From RH-AL1 sp965277735 (GTDB lineage: Bacteria; Pseudomonadota; Alphaproteobacteria; Rhizobiales; Beijerinckiaceae), in NCBI GenBank assembly GCA_965277735.1, contig CBDIDO010000003.1, forward strand, positions 1,426,001-1,490,000: DNA of 64,000 nucleotides. Direction: 5' to 3'. The position numbers and the translations under genes are program-made. Shown one piece after another: positions 1 through 10,505 of this stretch. Each line of letters opens with the position of its first letter. The first letter of the stretch is position 1. The notes beneath the pieces are model-generated. The model saw only the letters and a list, made by a program, of their open reading frames with translations. It searched no databases and had not been told where the DNA came from.

Positions 1-637
1 GCACCCGCGCGCGCAGCGCGTTGAGCACCAGCCCGAGCGCCGGCGAATTGCGGTGCGCCAGCACATGCTCGGGCGGCAGCTGGATGCGCGCCAGCAGGTC
101 GAGCGGCAGGAACAGCTGCCCGCGCATCACCTGCCACGGCAGGCCGCGCAGCAGGCCGGTGAGCGCGTAGGCGCGGCCGGCTTCGTCGACGCAAGGCGGC
201 GGCAGCCGGCCGGCGGCCAGCACGCGGGCGATCGCCTCGAACAAGGTCGATGACGTGTCACGCAGGTAGGCTTCGAGCGCGTCCTCCGACGGCATCGGGT
301 CGTCGTAGAGGTCGAAGCTGCGCGCCTCGATCAGCGCCAGCAGCCGCTCCGGATCGAGGTTGAAGCGGGCGATCGTGTCGATCAGCGCCTCGGCGACGGG
401 ATTGCCGCCGCCTTGGCCACCCTCGATCGCGTCGCGCCACCATTGGTAACGGATCTCGCCCGGCATCGGCTCGGACACGGTCGCGCGCACGCGGGCGATC
501 TCGAGCGAGAAGGCGAGCAGGGCGTGCGTGTGCGGGCGCGCCGCCTGCGGCCAGTAGAGGCTCGCGATCCAGCGGTCGGGATCGTCGCGGCGCAGCTCGG
601 CCTCGCAATGCGCGTAGGCCGCGGCGAGGTCGGTCAT
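1..637 (-). CDS. Phytoene/squalene synthase family protein (C-terminus cut by window edge)
   Basis: The reading frame opens at an ATG on the minus strand and runs off the left edge, so about 212 N-terminal residues are visible. It has the look of the isoprenyl-synthase-like family related to NDUFAF6: an N-terminal stretch with WIASLYWP, then RYQWWRDAI, and the family-typical FDLYDDPMPSED acidic segment followed by EAYLRDTSS. Proteins of this branch are often annotated as phytoene or squalene synthases, but many in alphaproteobacteria have no proven prenyl synthase activity. No carotenoid or hopanoid genes are next to it here, so a role in those pathways is not supported by context. The family is fairly sure, the reaction is not. 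Confidence 0.8.
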   Translation of the reverse strand, partial: MTDLAAAYAHCEAELRRDDPDRWIASLYWPQAARPHTHALLAFSLEIARVRATVSEPMPGEIRYQWWRDAIEGGQGGGNPVAEALIDTIARFNLDPERLLALIEARSFDLYDDPMPSEDALEAYLRDTSSTLFEAIARVLAAGRLPPPCVDEAGRAYALTGLLRGLPWQVMRGQLFLPLDLLARIQLPPEHVLAHRNSPALGLVLNALRARV

Positions 638-699
638 GCTGTCTCCTCGGAGCGGAGCAGCTAGCACACTGGCCGCTCATGGAGAATTGGCGTAAGGCA

Positions 700-870
700 G
701 CGCGCCCTCCTTCTCCCGCTTGCGGGAGGAGGTGGCCCGACGAAGTCGGGTCGGATGAGGGGCTTGTCCGCCTCTCCGAGATGCATCGAGCTGAGCGGCC
801 AGACCCCTCATCCGACCCTCGCCGACGCGAGGCCACCTTCTCCCGCAAGCGGGAGAAGGAAGAGCGCGCC
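700..870. repeat. Long palindromic dispersed repeat (REP/MITE-like)
   Basis: About 170 bases form one large imperfect inverted repeat. The left arm has CCTTCTCCCGCTTGCGGGAG followed by GGTGGCCCGA and GGTCGGATGAGGGG. The right arm has the reverse complement of these, CCCCTCATCCGACC, GGCCACC and CTCCCGCAAGCGGGAG. Each arm also contains its own small hairpin. Elements of this type are scattered in intergenic regions of many Rhizobiales genomes. It fills the gap between the divergent genes at 637 and 890 and could form a very stable stem-loop in RNA. Confidence 0.75.
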
Positions 871-889
871 GCTTCAGAGAGTGCCTTCG

Positions 890-2194
890 ATGATCCCCCG
901 CTATTCCCGCCCCGCCATGGTCGCCGTCTGGGAGCCGCAGACGCGGTTCCGCATCTGGTTCGAGATCGAGGCGCATGCCTGCGACGCGCTGGCCGAGATC
1001 GGCGTGATCCCTGCGGCTAGCGCAAAGGCGATCTGGGAGAAGGCCGGGCACGTCACCTTCGACGTCGCGCGCATCGACGAGATCGAGCGCGTCACCAAGC
1101 ACGACGTCATCGCCTTCCTTACCCATCTCGCCGAGTTCATCGGGCCGGACTCGCGCTTCGTGCACCAGGGCATGACCTCGTCCGACGTGCTCGACACCTG
1201 CCTCGCGGTGCAGCTCGCGCGCGCTGCCGACATCCTGATCGCCGACGTCGATGCTCTGCTGGCGGCGCTGAAGGCGCGCGCGATCGAGCACAAGCTGACG
1301 CCGACGATCGGCCGCTCGCACGGCATCCACGCCGAGCCCGTCACCTTCGGGCTGAAGCTCGCGCAGGCCTATGCCGAGTTCGCGCGCTGCCGCGAACGGC
1401 TCGTCGCGGCGCGCAGGGAGGTCGCGACCTGCGCGATCTCCGGTGCCGTCGGCACCTACGCCAATATCGACCCGCGCGTCGAAGCGCATGTCGCGGAAAA
1501 GCTGGGGCTCGCGGTCGAGCCGATCTCGACGCAGGTGATCCCGCGCGACCGCCACGCGATGTTCTTCGCCACGCTCGGCGTCGTCGCTTCGAGCCTCGAG
1601 CGCCTGGCGATCGAGATCCGCCACCTGCAGCGCACCGAGGTGCTGGAAGTCGAGGAGTTCTTCTCCGAGGGCCAGAAGGGCTCGTCGGCGATGCCGCACA
1701 AGCGCAATCCGGTGCTGACCGAGAACGTCACCGGCCTCGCGCGCCTGGTGCGCGGCATGGCGGTGCCGGCGATGGAGAACGTCGCGCTCTGGCACGAGCG
1801 CGACATCTCGCATTCCTCGGTCGAGCGGATGATAGGCCCGGACGCGACGGTGACGCTCGACTTCGCGCTGGCGCGCATGACCGGCGTGATCGAGAAGCTC
1901 GTCGTCTATCCCGCCAACATGCAGAAGAACCTCGACCGGCTCGGTGGCCTCGTCCATTCGCAGCGCGTCCTGCTGGCTCTGACCCAGAAGGGTGTGTCGC
2001 GCGAGGACGCGTACGCGCTGGTCCAGCGCAACGCGATGCCGGTCTGGCGCGGGGAGGGCGAGTTCCTGCCGCTGCTGATCGCCGATCCGGACGTCCGCAA
2101 GGCGCTGTCGCCGGAAGAGTTGGAGGCGCTGTTCGACCTCGGGTACCACCTGAAGAATGTCGACGCGATCTTCGCGCGGGTGTTCGGCAGCTAG
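890..2194 (+). CDS. purB: Adenylosuccinate lyase
   Basis: It cleaves SAICAR to AICAR and adenylosuccinate to AMP, releasing fumarate in both cases, in cytosolic purine synthesis. The 434-residue product starts MIPRYSRPAMVAVWE and carries the fumarase/aspartase superfamily signature GSSAMPHKRNP near residue 265. Other family segments are QGMTSSDVLDTC and GRSHGIHAEP, with the conserved histidine. Length fits the short PurB branch usual in alphaproteobacteria. The ATG at 890 aligns with typical PurB N-termini; an in-frame GTG nine bases upstream is an alternative. The gene stands alone, with a palindromic repeat upstream and a small hairpin downstream. Confidence 0.95.
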   Translation: MIPRYSRPAMVAVWEPQTRFRIWFEIEAHACDALAEIGVIPAASAKAIWEKAGHVTFDVARIDEIERVTKHDVIAFLTHLAEFIGPDSRFVHQGMTSSDVLDTCLAVQLARAADILIADVDALLAALKARAIEHKLTPTIGRSHGIHAEPVTFGLKLAQAYAEFARCRERLVAARREVATCAISGAVGTYANIDPRVEAHVAEKLGLAVEPISTQVIPRDRHAMFFATLGVVASSLERLAIEIRHLQRTEVLEVEEFFSEGQKGSSAMPHKRNPVLTENVTGLARLVRGMAVPAMENVALWHERDISHSSVERMIGPDATVTLDFALARMTGVIEKLVVYPANMQKNLDRLGGLVHSQRVLLALTQKGVSREDAYALVQRNAMPVWRGEGEFLPLLIADPDVRKALSPEELEALFDLGYHLKNVDAIFARVFGS

Positions 2195-2221
2195 GGGCGT
2201 TCTGCCTCCGTGTCCGCGGCT

Positions 2222-2250
2222 CTTCTTTCTCCCGCAAGCGGGAGGAGGGA
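2222..2250. repeat. Short hairpin sharing the core of the 700-870 repeat
   Basis: CTCCCGC and GCGGGAG (2229-2235 and 2238-2244) form a seven-pair stem with a two-base loop. The sequence equals the small inner hairpin of the long palindrome upstream of purB. It lies 28 bases after the purB stop and may be a solitary fragment of the same repeat family. It may also help end purB transcription, although no T-run follows. Confidence 0.5.
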
Positions 2251-2325
2251 AGGCCGAGGACGATCCCGACGTTCAGGCTACTGTTGGATTGACCGTATGG
2301 CCTTCAGGCGCAATTTGAGGCTGAC

Positions 2326-2604
2326 ATGATCCGGAGATCATCGATGTCATCCTCGCGTAGCCTCCTGGCCGCGGTTGCGCTGGCCGCGACACTCGCTTTC
2401 GCCACGTCCGCCGTCGCGCAGGTCCCGTCGGCCGACGTCGCGCCGGGCCACGCCGACCCGTATGCCCACGATCCCCACATCACCTCTTCCGGCGCCACGG
2501 TCCCGAACCCCGGCGTATCCCAGTCGGGCGGCACCACAACGCAGGAGCGGGCGATCCAGCGCCAGGACAATCAGATCGACAAGAGCATCTGCAAGGGCTG
2601 TTGA
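2326..2604 (+). CDS. Small exported protein of unknown function
   Basis: Encodes 92 residues, or 86 if the ATG at 2344 is used. The N-terminus is a clear Sec signal peptide: basic residues, then LLAAVALAATLAFATSAVAQ with an AVA-Q cleavage site. The mature part of about 60 residues is polar, rich in His, Pro, Gly and Ser, and ends in DKSICKGC with two cysteines. I recognise no domain. It sits alone between purB and the methionine operon. The signal peptide is the main support that it is a real gene. Confidence 0.6.
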   Translation: MIRRSSMSSSRSLLAAVALAATLAFATSAVAQVPSADVAPGHADPYAHDPHITSSGATVPNPGVSQSGGTTTQERAIQRQDNQIDKSICKGC

Positions 2605-2655
2605 GCCCGCGAAGCCCACAGGAAAGCGCCGACCAATCTCAGCGCCGCTTTACAG

Positions 2656-2676
2656 ACATAAAGATATGTATATATC
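2656..2676 (+). promoter_or_regulatory. AT-rich dyad, probable operator of the methionine operon
   Basis: In a GC-rich region this AT-only stretch holds two overlapping inverted repeats: ACATA-AAGA-TATGT and GATAT-GTAT-ATATC. It ends eight bases before the regulator's ATG at 2684. The ACATAAAGATAT half resembles, from memory, the operator type of SahR-like ArsR regulators that control methionine-cycle genes in proteobacteria. That identity is inference. Autoregulation of the operon by its first gene is the simplest reading. Confidence 0.5.
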
Positions 2677-2683
2677 TCGTCTC

Positions 2684-3694
2684 ATGAGCGCCGCGATCAT
2701 CCAGCACACTTCCTTCGACGATGCGCTCGCCGCCCTCACGGCGGCCGGCGAACCCACCCGTTTGCGGCTTCTGGCGCTGCTCAGCGACGCCGAGTTGACG
2801 GTCAGTGAGCTGGTCGCGATCCTGTGCCAGTCGCAGCCGCGCATCTCGCGCCACCTGAAGCTTCTCGTCGAGGCGGGCCTGGTCGAGCGGCATCGCGAGG
2901 GCGCCTGGGTGTTCCTGCTCGTCGCGCAGTCGGGCACATCAGCGCATCTCGCGCACGAGATCGTCGCCGCGATCGATCCTGCCGACCCCGTGCTCACTGC
3001 CGATCGCGCACGCCTCGCCGAGGTGCGGCGCGCGAGGGCGACGCAAGCGGCCGGCTATTTCGCAACCCATGCCGCGACCTGGGACGAGGTGCGCGCGATG
3101 CACATCGCCGAGGAGACGGTCGAAACCGCCATCCACGAGGCTTTGGGCACGAAGCCGTTCGGCGCCCTTCTCGATGTCGGCACCGGCACCGGCCGCATGC
3201 TGGAGCTGCTCGCGCCGCAGGCTGGGCGCGCGCTCGGTATCGACCAGTCGCCGCAGATGCTGGGCATCGCCCGCGATCGCCTCAGCCGCGCGGGCCTGCG
3301 CAACGCACAGCTTCGCCAGGGCGACATCTTCGCGCTGCCGGTGGAGCGCGACGCGTTCGACGTCGTCGTCGTCCACCAGGTGTTGCACTATCTCGATGAT
3401 CCCGCGCGCGCGCTGCGCGAGGCCGCGCGCACGCTGCGGCCGGGCGGCCGCCTGCTCGTGGTCGATTTCGCGCCACATCAGGAGGAGAGCCTGCGCGCCG
3501 CTCACGCTCACCGGCGGCTCGGCTTCTCGCACGAGGAGATCGCAGCCGTGATGACCGAGGCCGGCCTCGACATCACGCTGACCCGCGACCTCGCCCCCGA
3601 AGGCGCCGGCACGCTCACTGTATCGCTGTGGATGGGGCATGACCGCCGCATCCAATCCGATGCGCTTCCCCTCTCCATGCTGGAGATCGCCTAA
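2684..3694 (+). CDS. ArsR-family regulator fused to a SAM-dependent methyltransferase domain
   Basis: The 336-residue protein has an N-terminal winged helix of the ArsR type (about residues 10-90, with EPTRLRLLALLSDAELTVSE and QPRISRHLKLL). A class I methyltransferase domain follows, with motif I DVGTGTGR near residue 164 and VLHYLDDPARALREA and LRPGGRLLVVD further on. The gene is two bases from metF, which is directly joined to metH, so the three form one operon. Such fusions beside metF/metH are commonly taken to sense SAM or S-adenosylhomocysteine and to repress methionine genes. Whether the methyltransferase fold is catalytic or only a ligand sensor is unknown. An upstream in-frame ATG at 2666 lies inside the dyad and is less likely to be the start. 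Confidence 0.85.
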   Translation: MSAAIIQHTSFDDALAALTAAGEPTRLRLLALLSDAELTVSELVAILCQSQPRISRHLKLLVEAGLVERHREGAWVFLLVAQSGTSAHLAHEIVAAIDPADPVLTADRARLAEVRRARATQAAGYFATHAATWDEVRAMHIAEETVETAIHEALGTKPFGALLDVGTGTGRMLELLAPQAGRALGIDQSPQMLGIARDRLSRAGLRNAQLRQGDIFALPVERDAFDVVVVHQVLHYLDDPARALREAARTLRPGGRLLVVDFAPHQEESLRAAHAHRRLGFSHEEIAAVMTEAGLDITLTRDLAPEGAGTLTVSLWMGHDRRIQSDALPLSMLEIA

Positions 3695-3696
3695 CC

Positions 3697-4608
3697 ATGC
3701 AGTCCGCTGCCATGACACGCCTCAGCCGCGGCTCGCGCCCGCGCTTCAACGTCTCGTTCGAGTTCTTTCCGCCGGCGACGCCGGAGATGGAGGAGACGCT
3801 GTGGGACTCGCTGCGCCGGCTGGCGCCGCTCAATCCGAGCTTCGTCTCCGTCACCTACGGCGCCGGCGGCAAGACGCGCGAGCGCACGCACGCCACCGTC
3901 GATCGCATCATCACCGAGACGCATGTGCGCCCGGCCGCGCACATCACCTGCGTCGCCGCGAGCCGCGAGGAAGTCGATGCCGTGGCACGCGACTATTGGG
4001 AGTGCGGCGTGCGCCACGTCGTGGCGCTGCGCGGCGATCCGCAGACGGGGCCCGGCACGGCCTACGTCGCGCATCCCGACGGCTACCAGACCTCGACCGA
4101 GCTCGTCGCAGGCCTGAAGCGCGTCGGCGATTTCGAGATCTCGGTCTCCGCCTACCCCGAGGGCCATCCCGAATCGGCCTCCATCGACGCCGACATCGAC
4201 GTGCTGAAGGCCAAGGTCGACGCCGGCGCGACGCGCGCGATCACGCAGTTCTTCTTCGACAACGAGATTTACGTCCGCTTCCTCGACAAGGTGCGAGCGC
4301 GCGGCATCAACATCCCGATCGTGCCGGGCATCGTGCCGGTGCAGAACTTCAAGCAGACGGCGGGCTTCGCCAAGCGCACCGGCGCCTCGGTGCCGGCCTG
4401 GCTCGCCGAGCGCTTCGAGGGCCTCGACGACGATCCCGCGACGCGCCGCCTCGTCGCCGCGACGGTCGCCGCCGAACAGGTGCTCGATCTGGTCGATCGC
4501 GGCGTCTACAATTTCCATTTCTACACGATGAACCGGGCCGATCTCGTCTATGCGATCTGCCACTTGCTCGGCATGCGCCCGGTCTTCCGCGAACAGAAAG
4601 CAGCCTGA
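3697..4608 (+). CDS. metF: 5,10-methylenetetrahydrofolate reductase
   Basis: This FAD enzyme reduces 5,10-methylene-THF to 5-methyl-THF, the methyl donor for the MetH reaction encoded next. The 303-residue product shows the family start FNVSFEFFPP, then VSVTYGAGG, GDFEISVSAYPEGHPES and the NADH/folate-site segment ITQFFFDN. Length is normal for bacterial MetF. The start at 3697 is two bases after the regulator stop; an ATG at 3712 is also possible. The stop codon abuts the metH ATG with no gap, which indicates translational coupling. Confidence 0.95.
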   Translation: MQSAAMTRLSRGSRPRFNVSFEFFPPATPEMEETLWDSLRRLAPLNPSFVSVTYGAGGKTRERTHATVDRIITETHVRPAAHITCVAASREEVDAVARDYWECGVRHVVALRGDPQTGPGTAYVAHPDGYQTSTELVAGLKRVGDFEISVSAYPEGHPESASIDADIDVLKAKVDAGATRAITQFFFDNEIYVRFLDKVRARGINIPIVPGIVPVQNFKQTAGFAKRTGASVPAWLAERFEGLDDDPATRRLVAATVAAEQVLDLVDRGVYNFHFYTMNRADLVYAICHLLGMRPVFREQKAA

Positions 4609-8364
<3,756 letters not shown>

Positions 8365-8382
8365 CTCTCAGTCGCAGGGCAC

Positions 8383-8409
8383 AAAAAAGCCGGGGCTTTC
8401 GCCCCGGCT
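8383..8409 (-). terminator. Rho-independent terminator of the 8435-8758 gene
   Basis: Read on the minus strand, a nine-pair stem AGCCGGGGC/GCCCCGGCT with a four-base loop is followed at once by TTTTTT. It lies about 25 bases past the stop of the minus-strand gene and also separates it from the converging metH gene. On the plus strand the stem is not followed by T residues, so it mainly serves the minus gene. Confidence 0.9.
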
Positions 8410-8434
8410 CGATCTCACGCGAATGCGGGTCGGC

Positions 8435-8758
8435 TTAGTAGTAGAAGCGACGACGGAAGAACGGACGACGCCAGCCGTAGCCGTAATAACCGCCGAAGAA
8501 CGGGCGGCGGTAGCCGTAGCCGTAGCCGAAGCGGCGGAAGCCGAAGCCACGGCCACGCCAGCCATAGCCACCGCGCCACCAGACCTTGTCGATCTTGGCG
8601 GTCGTGCCCGGGGTCGCGGCGGCGTCCGACTCGATCGCCGGCGCCGAGGTCGCAGGCGAAACGGCCTGCGCGGTGAGGCCGCCAGCAGGGGCGGCAATGG
8701 CGGCGACAGGCGCCGCGAACGCGAGGGCTGCGAGGAGCCCGATCATCTTGAGCTTCAA
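8435..8758 (-). CDS. Small exported protein with Gly/Tyr/Arg/Phe-rich tail
   Basis: About 107 residues. An N-terminal signal peptide (MIGLLAALAFAAPVAAIAAPA region) is followed by an Ala/Thr/Ser linker with TPGTTAKIDKVWW. The last 50 residues consist almost only of Gly, Tyr, Phe, Trp and Arg (GYGWRGRGFGFRR, RRPFFGGYYGYGWRR), ending in RRRFYY. I chose the TTG at 8758 because a strong GGAGGTG site lies six bases before it; an ATG at 8746 and one at 8770 are in the same frame. Similar tails occur in abundant small exported proteins of Rhizobiales, with no function known to me. A good terminator follows. Confidence 0.7.
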   Translation of the reverse strand: MKLKMIGLLAALAFAAPVAAIAAPAGGLTAQAVSPATSAPAIESDAAATPGTTAKIDKVWWRGGYGWRGRGFGFRRFGYGYGYRRPFFGGYYGYGWRRPFFRRRFYY

Positions 8759-9018
8759 ATTCACCTCCATTGTTCCCTGCCGCAATGGCAAGAGATACAC
8801 CGAAAACGCACGTGCGGACCAAGCGTTTCACCGTCGCCGCGATTTTCGTGGGCTTTTTTCCCACATCGTCGTGATCGCCGCAAGCCCTCCCTCCGCGACC
8901 TCTCGTCGTACGACTGACGGCTAAGGCATTGAAGGAACGAAACCGGACGATCGGACGGTTGATCGCGTCGACAGCCCTACAACCCGTTCGGACTGGAGGC
9001 GTTGCAGGAAACGAATCG

Positions 9019-9756
9019 TCAGCGTGGTCGTAGGCTCATAAGCATTTGGAGAACGGCGACCGTCTCCGGATCGGGGATGCCATCGACCTGGGTCGGCCGG
9101 AAGTGGCGCTGGAATGCGATGACGACGTTCGTCGTATCCGCATCCAGCATCCCGGACGCGGGGCAGACGTAGCCGAAGGCGGTAAGCTGGCGTTGCAGGT
9201 CGCCGATGGACACCGGCGAACTTTTGTCGGCGGCCGCCGCTCCGACGAAGACACCCACGCCCGCCGCGGCCAGCCTCGCCCAGGGAAACCACTCGCCGGG
9301 ATCGTCCTTGCGGTCCGGCGCGATGTCGGAATGCGCCAGCACGCGGTGCGGCGCGATCCCCTGGCGGACGCAGATATCCTTCGCCAGCGCCGCGACCGCC
9401 TCGACCTGCACGACGGGGTAGGGCGGGGCGCCGCCGGCGCTGCCGCGGTTGACGATCTCGATCCCGATCGAGATCGAGTTCATGTCGGTCTCGGCCGCCC
9501 ACGACGAGCGGCCGGCGTGCCAGGCGCGCGCCGCCTCCGCCACGAGCTGCGTGATGCGCCCGTCCTCCCACACGAGGTAGTGGCACGAGACGCCGGACGT
9601 GGCATCGGTCAGGCGCGTGAGTGCGGCGGCGCCCGTCGCCATGCCGGTGTAGTGCAGGATCAGGGAGTCGATCCCCTTGCCGCGTCGGTCGCCGAAGTTC
9701 GGCGAAGGCGCGAGGTCGGCGACGAGCGGGCTGTCGGGATGCAGCGGCGCGCTCAA
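9019..9756 (-). CDS. N-acetylmuramoyl-L-alanine amidase with C-terminal peptidoglycan-binding domain
   Basis: It cuts the bond between N-acetylmuramic acid and L-alanine in peptidoglycan or its fragments. The 245-residue protein has an Amidase_2 (AmpD/AmiD) fold with zinc ligands in ILHYTGM and in VLAHSDIAPDRKDDPGEWF, the latter holding both His and Asp. A peptidoglycan-binding type 1 repeat (about residues 180-240) has the pattern LQRQLTAFGY...DTTNVVIAFQRHF. I placed the start at a TTG whose bases overlap the TGA of the upstream lipoprotein gene, preceded by GGAAG at a good distance. No signal peptide is evident with this start, which resembles cytosolic AmpD, but the binding domain resembles AmiD. 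Confidence 0.85.
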   Translation of the reverse strand: MSAPLHPDSPLVADLAPSPNFGDRRGKGIDSLILHYTGMATGAAALTRLTDATSGVSCHYLVWEDGRITQLVAEAARAWHAGRSSWAAETDMNSISIGIEIVNRGSAGGAPPYPVVQVEAVAALAKDICVRQGIAPHRVLAHSDIAPDRKDDPGEWFPWARLAAAGVGVFVGAAAADKSSPVSIGDLQRQLTAFGYVCPASGMLDADTTNVVIAFQRHFRPTQVDGIPDPETVAVLQMLMSLRPR

Positions 9757-9956
9757 GAGCCGCTTCCATAGACGTAACGGACGCGGCAATAGCGGCGGCC
9801 GAACATGTCCTCGTCCCAGACGCGGCAGGCCGGCCCGGACGTCACCCCGGCCGGCGCGCGCGCGACACCCTCCGGCGGCGGCTGCCTGAACGAAGTGCCG
9901 CAGCCGGCGGTCACCAGCGGGACGATGAGGCCGATGCCGATCATGAAACGACGCAT
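9753..9956 (-). CDS. Small lipoprotein
   Basis: A 67-residue product starts MRRFMIGIGLIVPLVTAGC, a signal peptide ending in the lipobox VTAGC with the cysteine at residue 19. The mature part is short, with Pro and Arg, two further cysteines, and a CRVWDEDMFGRRYC segment. Its stop codon overlaps the TTG start of the amidase gene, so the two are probably translated together. I do not recognise the family. Confidence 0.6.
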   Translation of the reverse strand: MRRFMIGIGLIVPLVTAGCGTSFRQPPPEGVARAPAGVTSGPACRVWDEDMFGRRYCRVRYVYGSGS

Positions 9957-10016
9957 GTTGCTTCCAAGCTTCCTGCATCCCGATGCCGGGCGCTTCGGGC
10001 AAATTGATGAAGCGAA

Positions 10017-10045
10017 TTGACCGCGGCAGCGCCAGACCCTAATCC
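10017..10045 (+). promoter_or_regulatory. Promoter of rnpB
   Basis: TTGACC (10017-10022) and TAATCC (10040-10045) are separated by exactly 17 bases and are followed, about five bases later, by the expected first nucleotides of the RNase P RNA. This fits a housekeeping sigma-factor promoter with a start site near 10050. Confidence 0.7.
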
Positions 10046-10049
10046 CGCG

Positions 10050-10444
10050 CAGCCAGTCGGCCGGACGGCCGCCGCTCGAAAGGGCGGAGGAAAGTCCGGG
10101 CTCCAGTGAGACACGGTGCCGGATAACGTCCGGCGGGGGCGACCCCAGGGAAAGCGCCACAGAAAGCAAACCGCCGGCCGGCCCTCGGGTCTGCCGGTAA
10201 GGGTGAAAGGGTGCGGTAAAAGCGCACCGCGGGCCTGGCAACAGGGACGGCACGGCAAGCCCCACCGGGAGCAAGACCGAATAGGGGCGACACGGGGCGC
10301 AAGCTTCAGGTCTGTCTACCGACCGTCGCCCGGGTTGGTTGCTCGAGGCGGCCGGCAACGGCCGTCCCAGAGGAATGGCCGTCACGTGCGGCGCTGCAAG
10401 GCGTCGCACCGTACAGAACCCGGCTTACAGGCCGACTGGCAACT
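10050..10444 (+). ncRNA. rnpB: RNase P RNA, bacterial class A
   Basis: This is the catalytic RNA that removes 5' leaders from tRNA precursors. The signature conserved block GGAGGAAAGTCCGGGCTCC lies at 10083-10101, and the 3' conserved block ACAGAACCCGGCTTACAGGC lies near 10413-10432. The terminal helix P1 is formed by GCCAGTCGGCC at the 5' end and GGCCGACTGGC at the 3' end (to about 10440). Internal hallmarks such as GGGTGAAAGGGTGCGGTAA and AGAGGAATGGCCGTCAC are also visible. Ends are estimates within about five bases. Confidence 0.95.
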
Positions 10445-10505
10445 TTGCTTGGAGGGCGCACGCCTCGCGCGCGACGGCGCGCGGGGCGCCGCCGCTCCGC
10501 TCGAC

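Noticed and set aside
2609..2660. SAM or cobalamin riboswitch before the methionine operon
   Set aside because: The leader before the regulator gene is only about 80 bases from the previous stop and has no conserved riboswitch boxes that I can recognise. The dyad explains regulation better.
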